NCBI RefSeq assembly: GCF_002893625.1 | Contig: NZ_PKMZ01000002.1 | Span: 638,260-702,259, forward strand | From: Mangrovicella endophytica | GTDB taxonomy: Bacteria; Pseudomonadota; Alphaproteobacteria; Rhizobiales; Rhizobiaceae | DNA length: 64,000 bases | Direction of reading: 5' to 3' | Part shown: in pieces, positions 8,839 to 19,304 of the stretch | Layout: every line of letters begins with the position of its first letter | Numbering within the stretch: the stretch's first letter is position 1 | Made by a program: the position numbers and the translations under genes | Notes under the pieces: model-generated | What the model was told of the DNA's origin: nothing | Database searches by the model: none | What the model saw: the letters and a program-made list of their open reading frames with translations, nothing else

Positions 8839-8990
8839 GGTTCCGCAGCGGCTTCAGGCGCGGTCGACAGCTCGATCCGGCCTTCTTGGGGGAGGCGGCC
8901 GGCCCGGCCGTTCACAGTGATGTCGCACCGAAGCCTGGCGTCTTCAAGACAAAAGGCGGCTGCAGCGATGCGAAGCGCCGCCATCTGCGA

Positions 8991-10838
8991 TCACGACCTC
9001 ACCTTGACGTATGAGCCCGGTGCATCCTCGATGGGCGCGAGCTTGCCGCCGCCCGGCTCGCGTGCGGGAACGCGCTCCCCGGCATGGGGCTCGATCCACG
9101 CTTGCCAGTGCGGCCACCAGGAGCCCTTCGTCTCCGTCGCCTCGGCGAGCCAGTCGTCGAGTGTCTCGACAGCTGTCGGCGCGGGCCCAGTCCAGTACTG
9201 GTACTTGCCGCGTGCGGGCGGATTGACGACGCCGGCGATGTGGCCGGATCCGGTGAGGACATAGGCGACGTCGGAGCCAAAGGTGCGCGCGCCGATGAAG
9301 ACGCTGCGCGCCGGCGCGATATGGTCCTCGCGGGTCGCGAGATTGTAGATCGGGATCTTCACGCGCGAGAGATCGAGCGGCTGGCCGTCGATCTCCATCT
9401 CGCCATGGGCGAGCCGGTTCTGCAGATAGCAGTTGCGGAGATAGAAGAGGTGGTTCGCCCGCGGCATGCGGGTGGCGTCGGCATTCCAGTAGAGGAGGTC
9501 GAACGGCAGCGGCTCGCGGCCACGCAGGTAGTTGTTGACGAAGTAAGGCCAGATCAGGTCGCTGGAGCGGATGAGGTTGAAGGCGGACGCCATGTGCGAG
9601 CCTTCGAGATAGCCCTTGGCCATCGCGGCTTCGATGCGCTCGATCTGTGGCTCGTCGACAAAGACCTTGAGGTCGCCCGGCTGGGTGAAGTCCACCTGCG
9701 TCGTCAGAAGCGTCGCCGAGACGATGCGCCCGTCGCTGATGGCTGCAAAATGGGCGAGGGCAGCGGCAAGCAGCGTGCCGCCGACGCAGTAGCCGACGGC
9801 GTTAACCTCGCTCATTCCGGTCGCCTCGCTGATCGTCTCGAGGCCGAAGCTGATCCCCTGGCAGATATAGTCGCGCCAGTCGAACGCCGCGTGGCTTTCC
9901 GTCGGATTGACCCAGGAGATCACGAAAACGGTGTGGCCCTGCTCGACCATCCAGCGGATCAGCGATTTCTCCGCGTTGAGGTCCAGGATGTAGAACTTGT
10001 TGATCCAGGGCGGCACGATCAGGATCGGCCGGGCGAACACCGTCTCGGTCTGCGGCGCATATTGAATGATCTGGCAGATCGCGTTCTGCGCGACGACCTT
10101 GCCCGGAGTGTTTGCGAGATCGCGGCCGACCTCGAACTTGGAGAAATCCGTCTGGCGCAGGCGCAGATTGCCGCGGCCGGCTGCCATGTCCTCGGCGAAC
10201 ATCGTCATGCCGCGCACGAGGTTAGCGCCGTTCGAAGCCAGCGTCTCACGCAGGAGCTCCGGGTTGGTCGCGACGAAGTTCGACGGTGAAATGGCATTGG
10301 CGATCTGGCGGACATAGAAGGCCGCCTTGTGCCGCGTATGCGGGTCGAGATCGCCGGCGCGCTCAACCATGTCGTCGGCCCAGCGGCTGGTGACGAGATA
10401 GACTTGGCGCAGCGCGTCGAAGAAGGGGTTCTCGCTCCAACCTTTGTCGGCAAAACGCTTGTCGCTGGCGGCGGGCGGCTCGGCAGGTGCCGCGTCCCTG
10501 ATCGCCGAGAGGCGCTGGATGGCGTTGCTCCAGACGCCGAGATAACCCGAGAAGAGGCTCATCTGGGCCTCGACCGTCCGGGTCGGGTCGGCCATCCAGT
10601 AGTTCGTCACCTTGGAAAGCGTCGCGGCCACATCGGCAAGGCTCAGCGGACCGTCATCGACGATGTCGCCGCGCTCGCGCGGCTCGACCCAGGCCGATGC
10701 CGCCCGGCCGAACTGCTCGAAGGCGTGCGCCATGTTGCGCAGGAAGGCCTCAGGATCCTTCGGCAGGAAATCGCCGGCAGCACCCGCAGCATCCGTGTCG
10801 TCACCAGCGGTGTCGTGTCCCGCCTTATCGCCGGCCAT
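8991..10838 (-). CDS. phaC: Class I poly(3-hydroxyalkanoate) synthase
   Basis: A 615-residue PHA synthase, which polymerises 3-hydroxyacyl-CoA into storage granules. The lipase-like box GYCVGG supplies the catalytic Cys351; Asp505 (TREDHIAP) and His533 (SGHIAG) complete the triad. The N-terminal PhaC_N domain includes LRQTDFSKFEVGRDLANTPG. The length fits class I enzymes working alone rather than the shorter PhaC of PhaC/E systems. ATG 10838 follows GGAGGAACTGCC. No phaA, phaB, phaZ or phasin gene is adjacent, so monomer supply and granule proteins are encoded elsewhere. The gene is divergent from the small lipoprotein gene. Confidence 0.95.
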   Translation of the reverse strand: MAGDKAGHDTAGDDTDAAGAAGDFLPKDPEAFLRNMAHAFEQFGRAASAWVEPRERGDIVDDGPLSLADVAATLSKVTNYWMADPTRTVEAQMSLFSGYLGVWSNAIQRLSAIRDAAPAEPPAASDKRFADKGWSENPFFDALRQVYLVTSRWADDMVERAGDLDPHTRHKAAFYVRQIANAISPSNFVATNPELLRETLASNGANLVRGMTMFAEDMAAGRGNLRLRQTDFSKFEVGRDLANTPGKVVAQNAICQIIQYAPQTETVFARPILIVPPWINKFYILDLNAEKSLIRWMVEQGHTVFVISWVNPTESHAAFDWRDYICQGISFGLETISEATGMSEVNAVGYCVGGTLLAAALAHFAAISDGRIVSATLLTTQVDFTQPGDLKVFVDEPQIERIEAAMAKGYLEGSHMASAFNLIRSSDLIWPYFVNNYLRGREPLPFDLLYWNADATRMPRANHLFYLRNCYLQNRLAHGEMEIDGQPLDLSRVKIPIYNLATREDHIAPARSVFIGARTFGSDVAYVLTGSGHIAGVVNPPARGKYQYWTGPAPTAVETLDDWLAEATETKGSWWPHWQAWIEPHAGERVPAREPGGGKLAPIEDAPGSYVKVRS

Positions 10839-11014
10839 GGCAGTTCCTCCCTCCGACGTTTCCGATGATTATATGCGGCAGCCGCCGGCTTGTTCAGCAC
10901 CAAAGCGCATGCCATCGGCATCATCCATGCCGCAGCCGCTCGGCTCTGCCGCAACTTGCTTTTGATAAAGAGCGAACCTTCCGCTATGGAGGGACGATTC
11001 AAGGAGGATCGGCC

Positions 11015-11467
11015 ATGGTGAGAGTGCTTCCGTTCGGGCTTGGCCTGCGGTTTGCCGCCGCCGCTGCCGCGACGATTCTTCTCTCTGCCTGCCAGTCCGA
11101 CGATGCGGCCCTTTATGCCGATCCGGCCGTCGCCTCCATGCGCTCGGCGGTGCCGGCCAACCTGCCGTCGACGCAGCAGCTCGATGACGAGGGCTACCCG
11201 CTTGTCGGCGCCTATCCGACGTCGGCCGCCACGCAGCTGAAGGACGCAGAGGTGGTCAACGAGCGCCGCGGTCTTCAGGCCGCCGCCAGCGTCCAGAACG
11301 CGGCTGCGGTCAGCACCTCGGCGGCCTACGGCCAGTCGATCCGCGATCTCTCCGCGATCCAGAAGAAGCAGCGCGCCGAGGCCGAGGCGGCTCTGGCGCA
11401 GCGGCGCGACCCGGCGATTACCCCTGCCTCGGCCGAGGCCGTCCTGAGGCAGATCGAGGGGCAGTAG
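11015..11467 (+). CDS. Small predicted lipoprotein
   Basis: A 150-residue secreted protein with a clear lipoprotein signal: MVRVLPFGLGLRF, a hydrophobic Ala-rich core and the lipobox LLSAC at about residues 22-26. The mature part is Ala/Gln-rich and probably helical, with SAAYGQSIRDLSAIQ and a charged KKQRAEAEAALAQRR segment. I do not recognise a characterised family. It starts at ATG 11015 behind an excellent AAGGAGG. The upstream neighbour phaC is divergent. A weak hairpin plus T-run follows. Confidence 0.75.
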   Translation: MVRVLPFGLGLRFAAAAAATILLSACQSDDAALYADPAVASMRSAVPANLPSTQQLDDEGYPLVGAYPTSAATQLKDAEVVNERRGLQAAASVQNAAAVSTSAAYGQSIRDLSAIQKKQRAEAEAALAQRRDPAITPASAEAVLRQIEGQ

Positions 11468-11487
11468 CGCCCACCCGAATGCCACTG

Positions 11488-11506
11488 GCGGATCAACCGC
11501 TTTTTT
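11488..11506 (+). terminator. Weak terminator after lipoprotein gene
   Basis: GCGG-ATCAA-CCGC followed directly by six T. The stem is only 4 bp, so the call rests mainly on the T-run and its place 20 bases after a stop codon. Confidence 0.35.
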
Positions 11507-11580
11507 GATCGGATGGCCCTCTGGGCATCTTTGCAAACAGTTCGCAGCACGGCCGCAGTGTCGGCCAGGAACGGTCACCC

Positions 11581-12798
11581 ATGGAAGAGTTTCACAAGGT
11601 CAGGCGGCTGCCGCCCTACGTCTTCGAGCAGGTCAATCGGCTGAAGGCCGCCGCCCGCAACAAGGGCGCCGACATTGTCGATCTCGGCATGGGCAATCCG
11701 GACCTTCCGACGCCGAAATTCGTGGTCGACAAGTTGTGCGAGGCGATCCGCGACCCGCGGACGCATCGTTATTCCGCCTCCAAGGGCATCGCGGGACTGC
11801 GCAAGGCTCAGGCTGCCTATTACGCCCGTCGTTTCGGCGTGAAGCTCAATCCGGACACGCAGGTCGTCGCGACGCTCGGCTCGAAGGAAGGCTTTGCCAA
11901 CATGGCGCAGGCGATCACCGCGCCTGGAGACGTCGTGCTCTGCCCGAACCCGACCTATCCGATCCACGCCTTCGGCTTCATCATGTCGGGCGGCACGATC
12001 CGCTCGATCCCGGCCAAGCCCGACGACGATTTCCTGGCCGCGATCGACCGCGCGGTGCGCCACTCGATCCCGAAGCCGATCGCGATCATCCTGAACTATC
12101 CGGCCAATCCGACAGCCTACCAGGCGGATCTCGACTTCTATGCGAAGGTCGTCGCCTTCGCCAAGAAGCACGAGATCATCGTCCTGTCCGATCTCGCCTA
12201 TGCCGAGATCTACTTCGACGGACCGCCGCCGCCGTCGATCCTGCAGGTGCCGGGCGCCATCGACGTCGCCGTGGAGTTCACCTCCATGTCGAAGACGTTC
12301 TCGATGCCGGGGTGGCGCATTGGCTTTGCCGTCGGCAACGAGCGCCTGTTGGCGGCGCTGGCGCGGGTGAAATCCTATCTCGACTACGGCGCCTTCACGC
12401 CGATCCAGGTCGCCGCGACGGCGGCACTGAATGCCGACGATACGGCGATTGCCGAGGTGCGCGACATCTATCGCCGCCGCCGCGACGTCATGGTCGATTC
12501 CTTCGCCCGCGCCGGCTGGGATGTGCCGCCGCCGTCCTCGACGATGTTCGCTTGGGTGCCGCTGCCGGAGGCCTACCGCTCCCTCGGCTCCCTGGAGTTC
12601 TCCAAGCTGCTGATCGAAAAGGCGGATGTCGCCGTCGCGCCGGGCATCGGCTTTGGCGAGCATGGCGATGACCATGTCCGCATCGCGCTGGTGGAGAACG
12701 AGCACCGCATCCGCCAGGCGGCGCGAAACATCCGCCGCTTCCTTGCCAGCGAGGCGGAAGCCGGGCAAAAAGTCACTGCCGCACACGCGAGCGCCTGA
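11581..12798 (+). CDS. alaC: PLP aminotransferase, AlaC/LL-DAP aminotransferase-like class I
   Basis: A 405-residue fold-type I aminotransferase, most like AlaC (glutamate-pyruvate transaminase) enzymes. DLGMGNPDLPTP, YSASKGIAGLRKA, LGSKEGFANMAQA, NPTYPIHAFG and the PLP-lysine motif SMSKTFSMPGWR (Lys238) are all present. It probably interconverts alanine and pyruvate or a related amino acid in the cytoplasm. It is 36 bases upstream of hom and in the conserved order alaC-hom-glpX-recJ, which links it to aspartate/alanine amino-acid metabolism. ATG 11581 lacks a strong Shine-Dalgarno sequence but agrees with homologous starts (MEEFHKVRRLPPYVFEQV). Confidence 0.9.
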   Translation: MEEFHKVRRLPPYVFEQVNRLKAAARNKGADIVDLGMGNPDLPTPKFVVDKLCEAIRDPRTHRYSASKGIAGLRKAQAAYYARRFGVKLNPDTQVVATLGSKEGFANMAQAITAPGDVVLCPNPTYPIHAFGFIMSGGTIRSIPAKPDDDFLAAIDRAVRHSIPKPIAIILNYPANPTAYQADLDFYAKVVAFAKKHEIIVLSDLAYAEIYFDGPPPPSILQVPGAIDVAVEFTSMSKTFSMPGWRIGFAVGNERLLAALARVKSYLDYGAFTPIQVAATAALNADDTAIAEVRDIYRRRRDVMVDSFARAGWDVPPPSSTMFAWVPLPEAYRSLGSLEFSKLLIEKADVAVAPGIGFGEHGDDHVRIALVENEHRIRQAARNIRRFLASEAEAGQKVTAAHASA

Positions 12799-12834
12799 CG
12801 CTCGCGCCTTCCAGACGCATTCTCGAGGACTGTT

Positions 12835-14139
12835 ATGGCTAGCCCGATGAGGCTCGGCGTTGCCGGGCTTGGAACGGTCGGCGCCGCGTTGGCCCGGCTG
12901 ATCGCCGACAAGAGCGATGCTCTTGCCCTGCGTGGCGGCCGCTCGATCGAGATCACCGCTGTCTCGGCCCGCAACAGGAGCCGGGACCGGGGCGTCGATC
13001 TGTCCGCCTTCTCCTGGTTCGACGATCCCGTGGCTCTGGCGCGCGAGGGGGAGATCGACGTGTTCGTCGAACTCGTCGGCGGCTCGGAAGGGGCGGCGCT
13101 GGAGGCGGTGAAGGCGGCGCTGAACCGGGGCATCCCGGCGGTAACCGCCAACAAGGCGCTGCTGGCGCATCACGGCGTGACGCTTGCCAAGCTCGCGCAG
13201 CGAAAGGGGACGACGATCCTGTTCGAAGCAGCGGTCGCCGGCGGCATCCCGATCATCAAGACCCTGCGCGAGGCGCTGCGCGGTAACGACGTCAGCCGCG
13301 TCTACGGCATCCTGAACGGCACCTGCAACTACATGCTGACCCGCATGGAGAAGGAGGGGATCGCCTTCGCCGACTGCCTCGCCGACGCGCAGCGGCTCGG
13401 CTATGCCGAGGCCGATCCGACCTTCGACATCGGCGGCTTCGACGCCGCCCACAAGCTGACGATCCTGACCTCGCTTGCTTTCGGCTGCGAGATCGATCTC
13501 GAATCGGTGTTCATCGAGGGCATCTCGGACGTCACCACCGAGGACATTGAGGCGGCGGCCGAACTCGGCTACCGCATCAAGCTTCTCGCGGTGGCGCAGC
13601 GAACCGACAGCGGCATCGAGCAGCGCGTCCATCCGACGATGATCCCCGCGCATTCGGCGCTGGCGCAGATCGACGGCGTCACCAACGCGGTGGCGGTCGA
13701 CACCGATCTCCTCGGTTCGATCCTGCTTGCAGGGCCCGGTGCCGGCGGCAACGCGACGGCCTCGGCGGTGCTCTCGGATATCGTGGATCTGGCATCCGGC
13801 GCCCACTGCCCGACGCTCGGCATCCCGGCGGCGAGCCTTGCTCCCTATAAGCGGGCGCGTATGCGGGCGCATGAGGGCGGCTACTATATCCGCCTGTCGG
13901 TCTTCGACCGCGTCGGCGCCTTCGCCTCGATCGCCCGGCGCATGGCCGAGAACCAGATCTCGCTGGAATCGATCGTGCAGCGCCGGCGCGCTGAGCGGCC
14001 TGACGACGTCACCGCACCGGTGATCCTGATCACCCACGAGACGACAGAGGCGGCCGTGCGAAAGGCGCTCGACAGCGTCTTCAAGGATGGCCACCTGAAG
14101 GATCAGCCGCGGATGATCCGGATCGAGGCGCTCGACTGA
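12835..14139 (+). CDS. hom: Homoserine dehydrogenase
   Basis: A 434-residue homoserine dehydrogenase, which reduces aspartate semialdehyde to homoserine on the way to threonine, methionine and isoleucine. The NAD(P)-binding fingerprint GVAGLGTVGAALARLI is at the N-terminus. Catalytic-domain motifs are ANKALLAHHG, GGIPIIKTLREAL, GILNGTCNYMLT and YAEADPTFDIGGFDAAHK. The C-terminal 80 residues are an ACT domain (IRLSVFDRVGAFASIARRM), probably for threonine feedback. GAGGA precedes ATG 12835. Likely co-transcribed with alaC. Confidence 0.95.
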   Translation: MASPMRLGVAGLGTVGAALARLIADKSDALALRGGRSIEITAVSARNRSRDRGVDLSAFSWFDDPVALAREGEIDVFVELVGGSEGAALEAVKAALNRGIPAVTANKALLAHHGVTLAKLAQRKGTTILFEAAVAGGIPIIKTLREALRGNDVSRVYGILNGTCNYMLTRMEKEGIAFADCLADAQRLGYAEADPTFDIGGFDAAHKLTILTSLAFGCEIDLESVFIEGISDVTTEDIEAAAELGYRIKLLAVAQRTDSGIEQRVHPTMIPAHSALAQIDGVTNAVAVDTDLLGSILLAGPGAGGNATASAVLSDIVDLASGAHCPTLGIPAASLAPYKRARMRAHEGGYYIRLSVFDRVGAFASIARRMAENQISLESIVQRRRAERPDDVTAPVILITHETTEAAVRKALDSVFKDGHLKDQPRMIRIEALD

Positions 14140-14300
14140 TCTTGCAACTGCCGAACGGGCCGTCGTCCTGATGCCCGACGACATTGCGTTTTCATGTTGG
14201 ACGCGCATATCTCGACGGCACGCGGCATCCGGTGGGAGACGGGCGCCTCGCTCGTACCCATCCTGATCATAGCCGCGGTGCGACCGCGTGGGAGAGAGGC

Positions 14301-15290
<990 letters not shown>

Positions 15291-15312
15291 AGCGTCAGTT
15301 CGACGGACACCC

Positions 15313-17106
15313 ATGGCAGGCAAGGAGCGGCCGTTCCTCGGCATCGAGCGCTCGATCGGGGGGCGGCGCTGGATCCATGCGCTTGACGAGCGGGCGGAGG
15401 CGCAGGCGCTGCGGATGGCGCAGCTGCATGGCCTGCCCGATGTCGTCGCACGCGTTCTGGCGGCCCGCGGCGTGGCGGCCGACGCGGCGCCGGGCTTTCT
15501 CGATCCGACCCTGCGCGCGCTGATGCCCGACCCATCGCGGCTGACCGACATGGATCTCGCAGCATCGCGCATCGCCGATGCCATCGACCGCCGCGAAGGC
15601 GTCGCGATCTTCGGCGACTACGATGTCGACGGCGCCGCGTCGGCGGCGCTGCTCTGCCGTTACCTCCGGCATTTCGGCATCGACGCGACCATCCGCATTC
15701 CGGACCGGATCACCGAGGGCTATGGGCCGAACGATGCGGCGATGCGCGAACTCGCCAGCGCCGGCGCGAGCCTCATCGTCACGGTCGACTGCGGCACCGC
15801 CTCCTTCACGCCGGTCGAGGCCGCCCGCCGGGTCGGCGCGGACGTCGTCGTGCTCGACCACCACCAGACCGGTCCCGACCTGCCGCGCGCCTTCGCGCTG
15901 GTCAATCCGAACCGGCAGGACGATACGAGCGGGCAGGGGCACCTTGCCGCCGCGGGCGTGGTCTTCATGACGCTCGTTGCGGTTTCGCGCGAGCTGCGCC
16001 GCCGCGGTCGCCCGGCGAGTGCGCTGCCCGACATCATGGAGCATCTCGACCTGGTGGCGCTCGCGACGATCTGCGACGTCGTTCCGCTCACCGGGCTGAA
16101 CCGCGCCTTCGTGGTGAAGGGCCTCGCCATGCTGCGCCAGCGCCGCAACGCCGGCCTGAAGGCCCTCGCGACGATCGCACGGCTGTCAGGTCCAGCCGAC
16201 AGCTACCATCTCGGCTTCATCCTCGGGCCCCGCATCAATGCCGGCGGGCGCATCGGCGAAGCTCATCTCGGCAGCCGTCTCCTGACACTCGACGACGACA
16301 ACGACGCGACGGCGCTTGCCGAGCAGCTGCATCTCCTCAACGAAGAGCGCCAAGCGATGGAGCGAGCGATGCTTGCCGAGGCCGAGGCAGAGATCCTCGC
16401 CGAGATCGGCGCCGGCGAAGGACCCGCGATCCTCGTGACGGCCTCGGAGCGTTGGCATCCCGGCATTGTCGGGCTGATCGCGGCGCGGCTGAAGGAGCGG
16501 CACCGCCGGCCCGCCTTCGCGATCGCCTTCGACGCGGACGGACGTGGAACGGGCTCGGGCCGCTCCGTCGCCGGCGTCGATCTCGGAGCCATGGTTCGGG
16601 AGGCCGTCGCGGCCGGGATCCTGGAAAAAGGCGGCGGCCATGCCATGGCGGCCGGCATCACCGTGCGGCGCGAACGCCTCGGCGATTTCCGCGCTTTCCT
16701 GGAGATGCGAGGCGGAGCTGCCGCGGACGCCCGGCGTGCAGGCGAATCGCTGCGCCTCGATGGTGCCGTCAGTGCCATGGGCCTGACGCCGCAGCTGGTC
16801 GATTCGCTGGAGCGGGCAGGACCCTTCGGCGCAGGACACGCGTCGCCTGTCTTTGCACTGGCGCGCCACCGCATCGCCTCGTCCTCCGTCGTCGGCCAGG
16901 GCCATGTGCGCGCGACGCTGAAGGCGGCGGATGGATCGACGGCCTCCGTCATCGCCTTCCGGGCTGAAGACACCGATCTCGGGCAGCGGCTGCTGCGCGA
17001 TCGCGACCGGCCGGTGCATGCAGCCGGGACGATCAGCCTCGACCGCTATCGCGGCCGCGAAGACGTCTCGTTCCGGCTGATCGATCTCGCGGAAGCGTTC
17101 GAGTAG
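15313..17106 (+). CDS. recJ: Single-stranded-DNA-specific exonuclease RecJ
   Basis: A 597-residue 5'-3' single-strand DNA exonuclease used in recombination and mismatch and base-excision repair. DHH-superfamily metal ligands are intact: FGDYDVDGAAS (motif I), TVDCGT and VLDHHQTGPDLP. DHHA1 features include GGRIGEAHLGSRLL, SERWHPGIVGLIAARLKE and KGGGHAMAAGI. ATG 15313 was selected over the longer open frame from 15265, which overlaps the end of glpX. The gene follows glpX by 22 bases and probably shares its transcript. Confidence 0.95.
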   Translation: MAGKERPFLGIERSIGGRRWIHALDERAEAQALRMAQLHGLPDVVARVLAARGVAADAAPGFLDPTLRALMPDPSRLTDMDLAASRIADAIDRREGVAIFGDYDVDGAASAALLCRYLRHFGIDATIRIPDRITEGYGPNDAAMRELASAGASLIVTVDCGTASFTPVEAARRVGADVVVLDHHQTGPDLPRAFALVNPNRQDDTSGQGHLAAAGVVFMTLVAVSRELRRRGRPASALPDIMEHLDLVALATICDVVPLTGLNRAFVVKGLAMLRQRRNAGLKALATIARLSGPADSYHLGFILGPRINAGGRIGEAHLGSRLLTLDDDNDATALAEQLHLLNEERQAMERAMLAEAEAEILAEIGAGEGPAILVTASERWHPGIVGLIAARLKERHRRPAFAIAFDADGRGTGSGRSVAGVDLGAMVREAVAAGILEKGGGHAMAAGITVRRERLGDFRAFLEMRGGAAADARRAGESLRLDGAVSAMGLTPQLVDSLERAGPFGAGHASPVFALARHRIASSSVVGQGHVRATLKAADGSTASVIAFRAEDTDLGQRLLRDRDRPVHAAGTISLDRYRGREDVSFRLIDLAEAFE

Positions 17107-17161
17107 CGCGCAAGACGCACGATCGAAAGACCTGCAGAGTATCTGTGCTTTGGGAGAGGGA

Positions 17162-17236
17162 TGGTACGCCCAAGGGGAATCGAACCCCTGTTTGCGCCGT
17201 GAAAGGGCGCCGTCCTAACCGCTAGACGATGGGCGC
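17162..17236 (-). tRNA. tRNA-Glu (TTC)
   Basis: A 75-base cloverleaf on the minus strand, 5' end at 17236, with CCA encoded at 17162-17164. Anticodon TTC is complementary to bases 17201-17203, in loop CTTTCAC. The acceptor stem GCGCCCA pairs with TGGGCGT (one G-U), and the T-arm GGTTCGATTCC is canonical. Confidence 0.97.
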
Positions 17237-17256
17237 AGCGAGGGCTGTATACGGTG

Positions 17257-17287
17257 CTTCGCCGGGTCCTGCAAGGGTCCGGCGAAG
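17257..17287. repeat. Inverted repeat upstream of tRNA-Glu
   Basis: A 9-bp perfect inverted repeat (CTTCGCCGG / CCGGCGAAG) around a 13-base loop, 20 bases upstream of the tRNA-Glu 5' end. Its place could overlap the tRNA promoter; no T-run follows on either strand. The remaining 224 bases up to 17511 show no gene. Confidence 0.4.
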
Positions 17288-17511
17288 CTAGCTTTCGCGA
17301 TTATTCCAGAAGCCGTCCGATAGCCGAGCTCCGGATGAAGACGGGGCTGCCCGCGAGCAGCGCCGCCGGAACCGCGTCGGCGTCGGGTGCATCGGCCGGG
17401 GCCTGCCGGCCCTATCGACCGCAGAGCGGTTGCTGCGGCGATACGCGCAGGACCATCATCGAGCACCTGCGAGCCGTCGCCCTGCGCAGGGACGGCCCGG
17501 TTGATGACGGA

Positions 17512-18678
17512 TCAGGAGTTGTCCGAATTGCCGCTGGCGACACGACGACGCTGCCGGCACTGCCAGTTCCAGTCGCGCTCGCGGCCGGTGTCGACATGGA
17601 TGGCGGTCGTGTAGCAGTAGGTGCCGACGCCGCCGCGGCCCGGCAGCGAGCGCACGAAGCTCGCGACAGTGAACTTATCGACGCCCGGTACCTGGATGTC
17701 GGCGGCCTTGCACTGCATGTGCATCGAGCGGCGCGCGCCGTTGACGCGACGATTGTGTGAGGGGCTGCGATAGCCCGAGGTCACCACGACCTTCTTGCCG
17801 AACTTCTGCTCGACGGCGCGGAGAAGGCCCACGAGATCGCTGCCGAAGCATGCGGTCTGGACGTCCTCGCGCTGCACCAGCAGCCCGTTCGGCGACAGGC
17901 GCGCCATGCCGGTCAGCGCGGCGACCTGATAGCTGCGCTGATCGCTGGCGTCTTCGATCATGTCCTCGTCGTCGGCCGAGGCTCGCTGGCCGATCTCGAA
18001 GAGCGAAGACGGGTCGACACCGGGCAGGGCGTTGTCGGACCCGACCGGCACAGGCGGACCATCGGTCTTCAGGATGACGCGGCGGCCCTTGTCCTTTTCT
18101 GCATTGCGGATCGGTGTCTTGGCTTTCGAATCGGCGAAGAGAGAGGCGAACAGCGTGTTGTTGGCCTGCGGTGTGCTGCTGCTTCCGCGCACCGTGCCGC
18201 CGGCATAGGCGGCAATCGAGGTGCGGCCGGTCGCGATCGGCTTGTCGCCGTCGTCCTCAGCGGCGTCGCCCTGCTTCAGCGGCGGCATGATGCCCGGACC
18301 TGAGGTCGGGGTGAGGAGGGCGGTCTTCTTATCCTCGGCGTCCGAGGTCTTTGCCTCAGCCTCGGCGGCGGTTGCCTTGCCCGCAGTGGAACCGGCAGCA
18401 GCAGCCAGCGTTTCAGCGGTCTCAGCGCCCGCTTTGTCGTCTTCGCCCGAAGCGACGCTCGACGCGTCCTCAGCCGGGCTTCCAGGCGTCGACGCGCTGG
18501 CACCCTGCGGGTTCGCATTGAAGCCGAAGGACGACGTGTCGTCGACGGCTGATACGCAGCTGCTGACCAGAGGTGCCGAAAGGCACACCGCAGCCAGGAG
18601 CGTGGTGCGGCGCAGAAGCGCGATGCAGGCGCGCGGCGTCTTGATCGTCAAATCACGGTCCACCCTCTCGACGGACAT
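17512..18678 (-). CDS. Lipoprotein with C-terminal M15/DUF882-type peptidase domain
   Basis: A 388-residue envelope protein. The N-terminus has a signal with lipobox VSSC at about residue 40 (APLVSSCVSA). Residues about 45-240 are low-complexity Ala/Ser/Asp/Lys-rich linker. The last 130 residues match the M15/YcbK-like fold: VTSGYRSPSHNR, SMHMQCKAADIQVPG and AIHVDTGRERDWNW, with His and Asp residues in positions of zinc ligands. Relatives are murein peptidases. The start is ATG 18678; the longer frame to 18804 would place sequence before the signal peptide. A role in cell-wall remodelling is inferred, not shown. Confidence 0.75.
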   Translation of the reverse strand: MSVERVDRDLTIKTPRACIALLRRTTLLAAVCLSAPLVSSCVSAVDDTSSFGFNANPQGASASTPGSPAEDASSVASGEDDKAGAETAETLAAAAGSTAGKATAAEAEAKTSDAEDKKTALLTPTSGPGIMPPLKQGDAAEDDGDKPIATGRTSIAAYAGGTVRGSSSTPQANNTLFASLFADSKAKTPIRNAEKDKGRRVILKTDGPPVPVGSDNALPGVDPSSLFEIGQRASADDEDMIEDASDQRSYQVAALTGMARLSPNGLLVQREDVQTACFGSDLVGLLRAVEQKFGKKVVVTSGYRSPSHNRRVNGARRSMHMQCKAADIQVPGVDKFTVASFVRSLPGRGGVGTYCYTTAIHVDTGRERDWNWQCRQRRRVASGNSDNS

Positions 18679-18863
18679 GCCCGAGCGGCATCTCCGGTCC
18701 GTCGATGACGGCGCCTGCGGCGCGTCGTCTCGGCGGCATTTGCACTTTGACCGGTCTGGTCCCCACCAGAGCTGCCGCAGAGATCGCGGCAGCCGACCGA
18801 TCAACCTTACAGGAATTTAACCCGGTCCTGCCCGTATGGCTACAATGCGGCGTCAGAAAGGCG

Positions 18864-19304
18864 TCACCAGCTGCCGGTGTTCGGCATCGAGCTCCAAGGC
18901 TCGGCCGGCGCCTTGGCTTCGCCTTTCTGAAGCAGCTCGAAGGAGATGCCGTCCGGCGACTTGATAAAGGCCATGTTGCCGTCGCGCGGAGGCCGGTTGA
19001 TCGTCACGCCGGCTTCCATGAGCTGCTGGCAGTAGGCGTAGATATCGTCCACCTCGAAAGCGAGATGCCCAAAGTTGCGTCCACCCGTATAGGTCTCCGG
19101 GTCCCAGTTGAAGGTCAGCTCGAGCAGCGGTGCCTTCGTTTCCCTCGCGGTCGGAGCATCGCCCGGCGCGGCGAGGAAGATCAGCGTATAGCGGCCCTTC
19201 TCGTTCTCCGTCCGGCGGGTCTCCACCATTCCCATCTTGGTGCAGTAGAAGTCGAGCGACTCGTCGATGTCCCGGATTCGGACCATGGTGTGAAGGTAGC
19301 GCAT
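18864..19304 (-). CDS. gloA: Lactoylglutathione lyase (glyoxalase I)
   Basis: A 146-residue glyoxalase I, converting the methylglyoxal-glutathione hemithioacetal to S-lactoylglutathione. The four metal ligands of the bleomycin-resistance fold are recognisable: His5 (RYLHTMVRI), Glu in LELTFNW, His in GHLAFEVDD and Glu in SFELLQ. DESLDFYCTKMGM and FLAAPGD are typical. The open frame begins with TTG 19307; ATG 19304 is correctly spaced from GGAGA and is preferred. Monocistronic, on the strand opposite its right-hand neighbour. Confidence 0.95.
   Translation of the reverse strand: MRYLHTMVRIRDIDESLDFYCTKMGMVETRRTENEKGRYTLIFLAAPGDAPTARETKAPLLELTFNWDPETYTGGRNFGHLAFEVDDIYAYCQQLMEAGVTINRPPRDGNMAFIKSPDGISFELLQKGEAKAPAEPWSSMPNTGSW

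Noticed and set aside
9084..10289. 401-codon plus-strand frame over phaC
   Set aside because: Antisense to a class I synthase with an intact catalytic triad; composition typical of a shadow.
11575..14208. 877-codon open frame on the minus strand, antisense to alaC and hom
   Set aside because: It is the mirror of two strongly conserved plus-strand genes, its product is Arg/Asp/Gly-rich low-complexity typical of antisense frames in high-GC DNA, and it has no motif.
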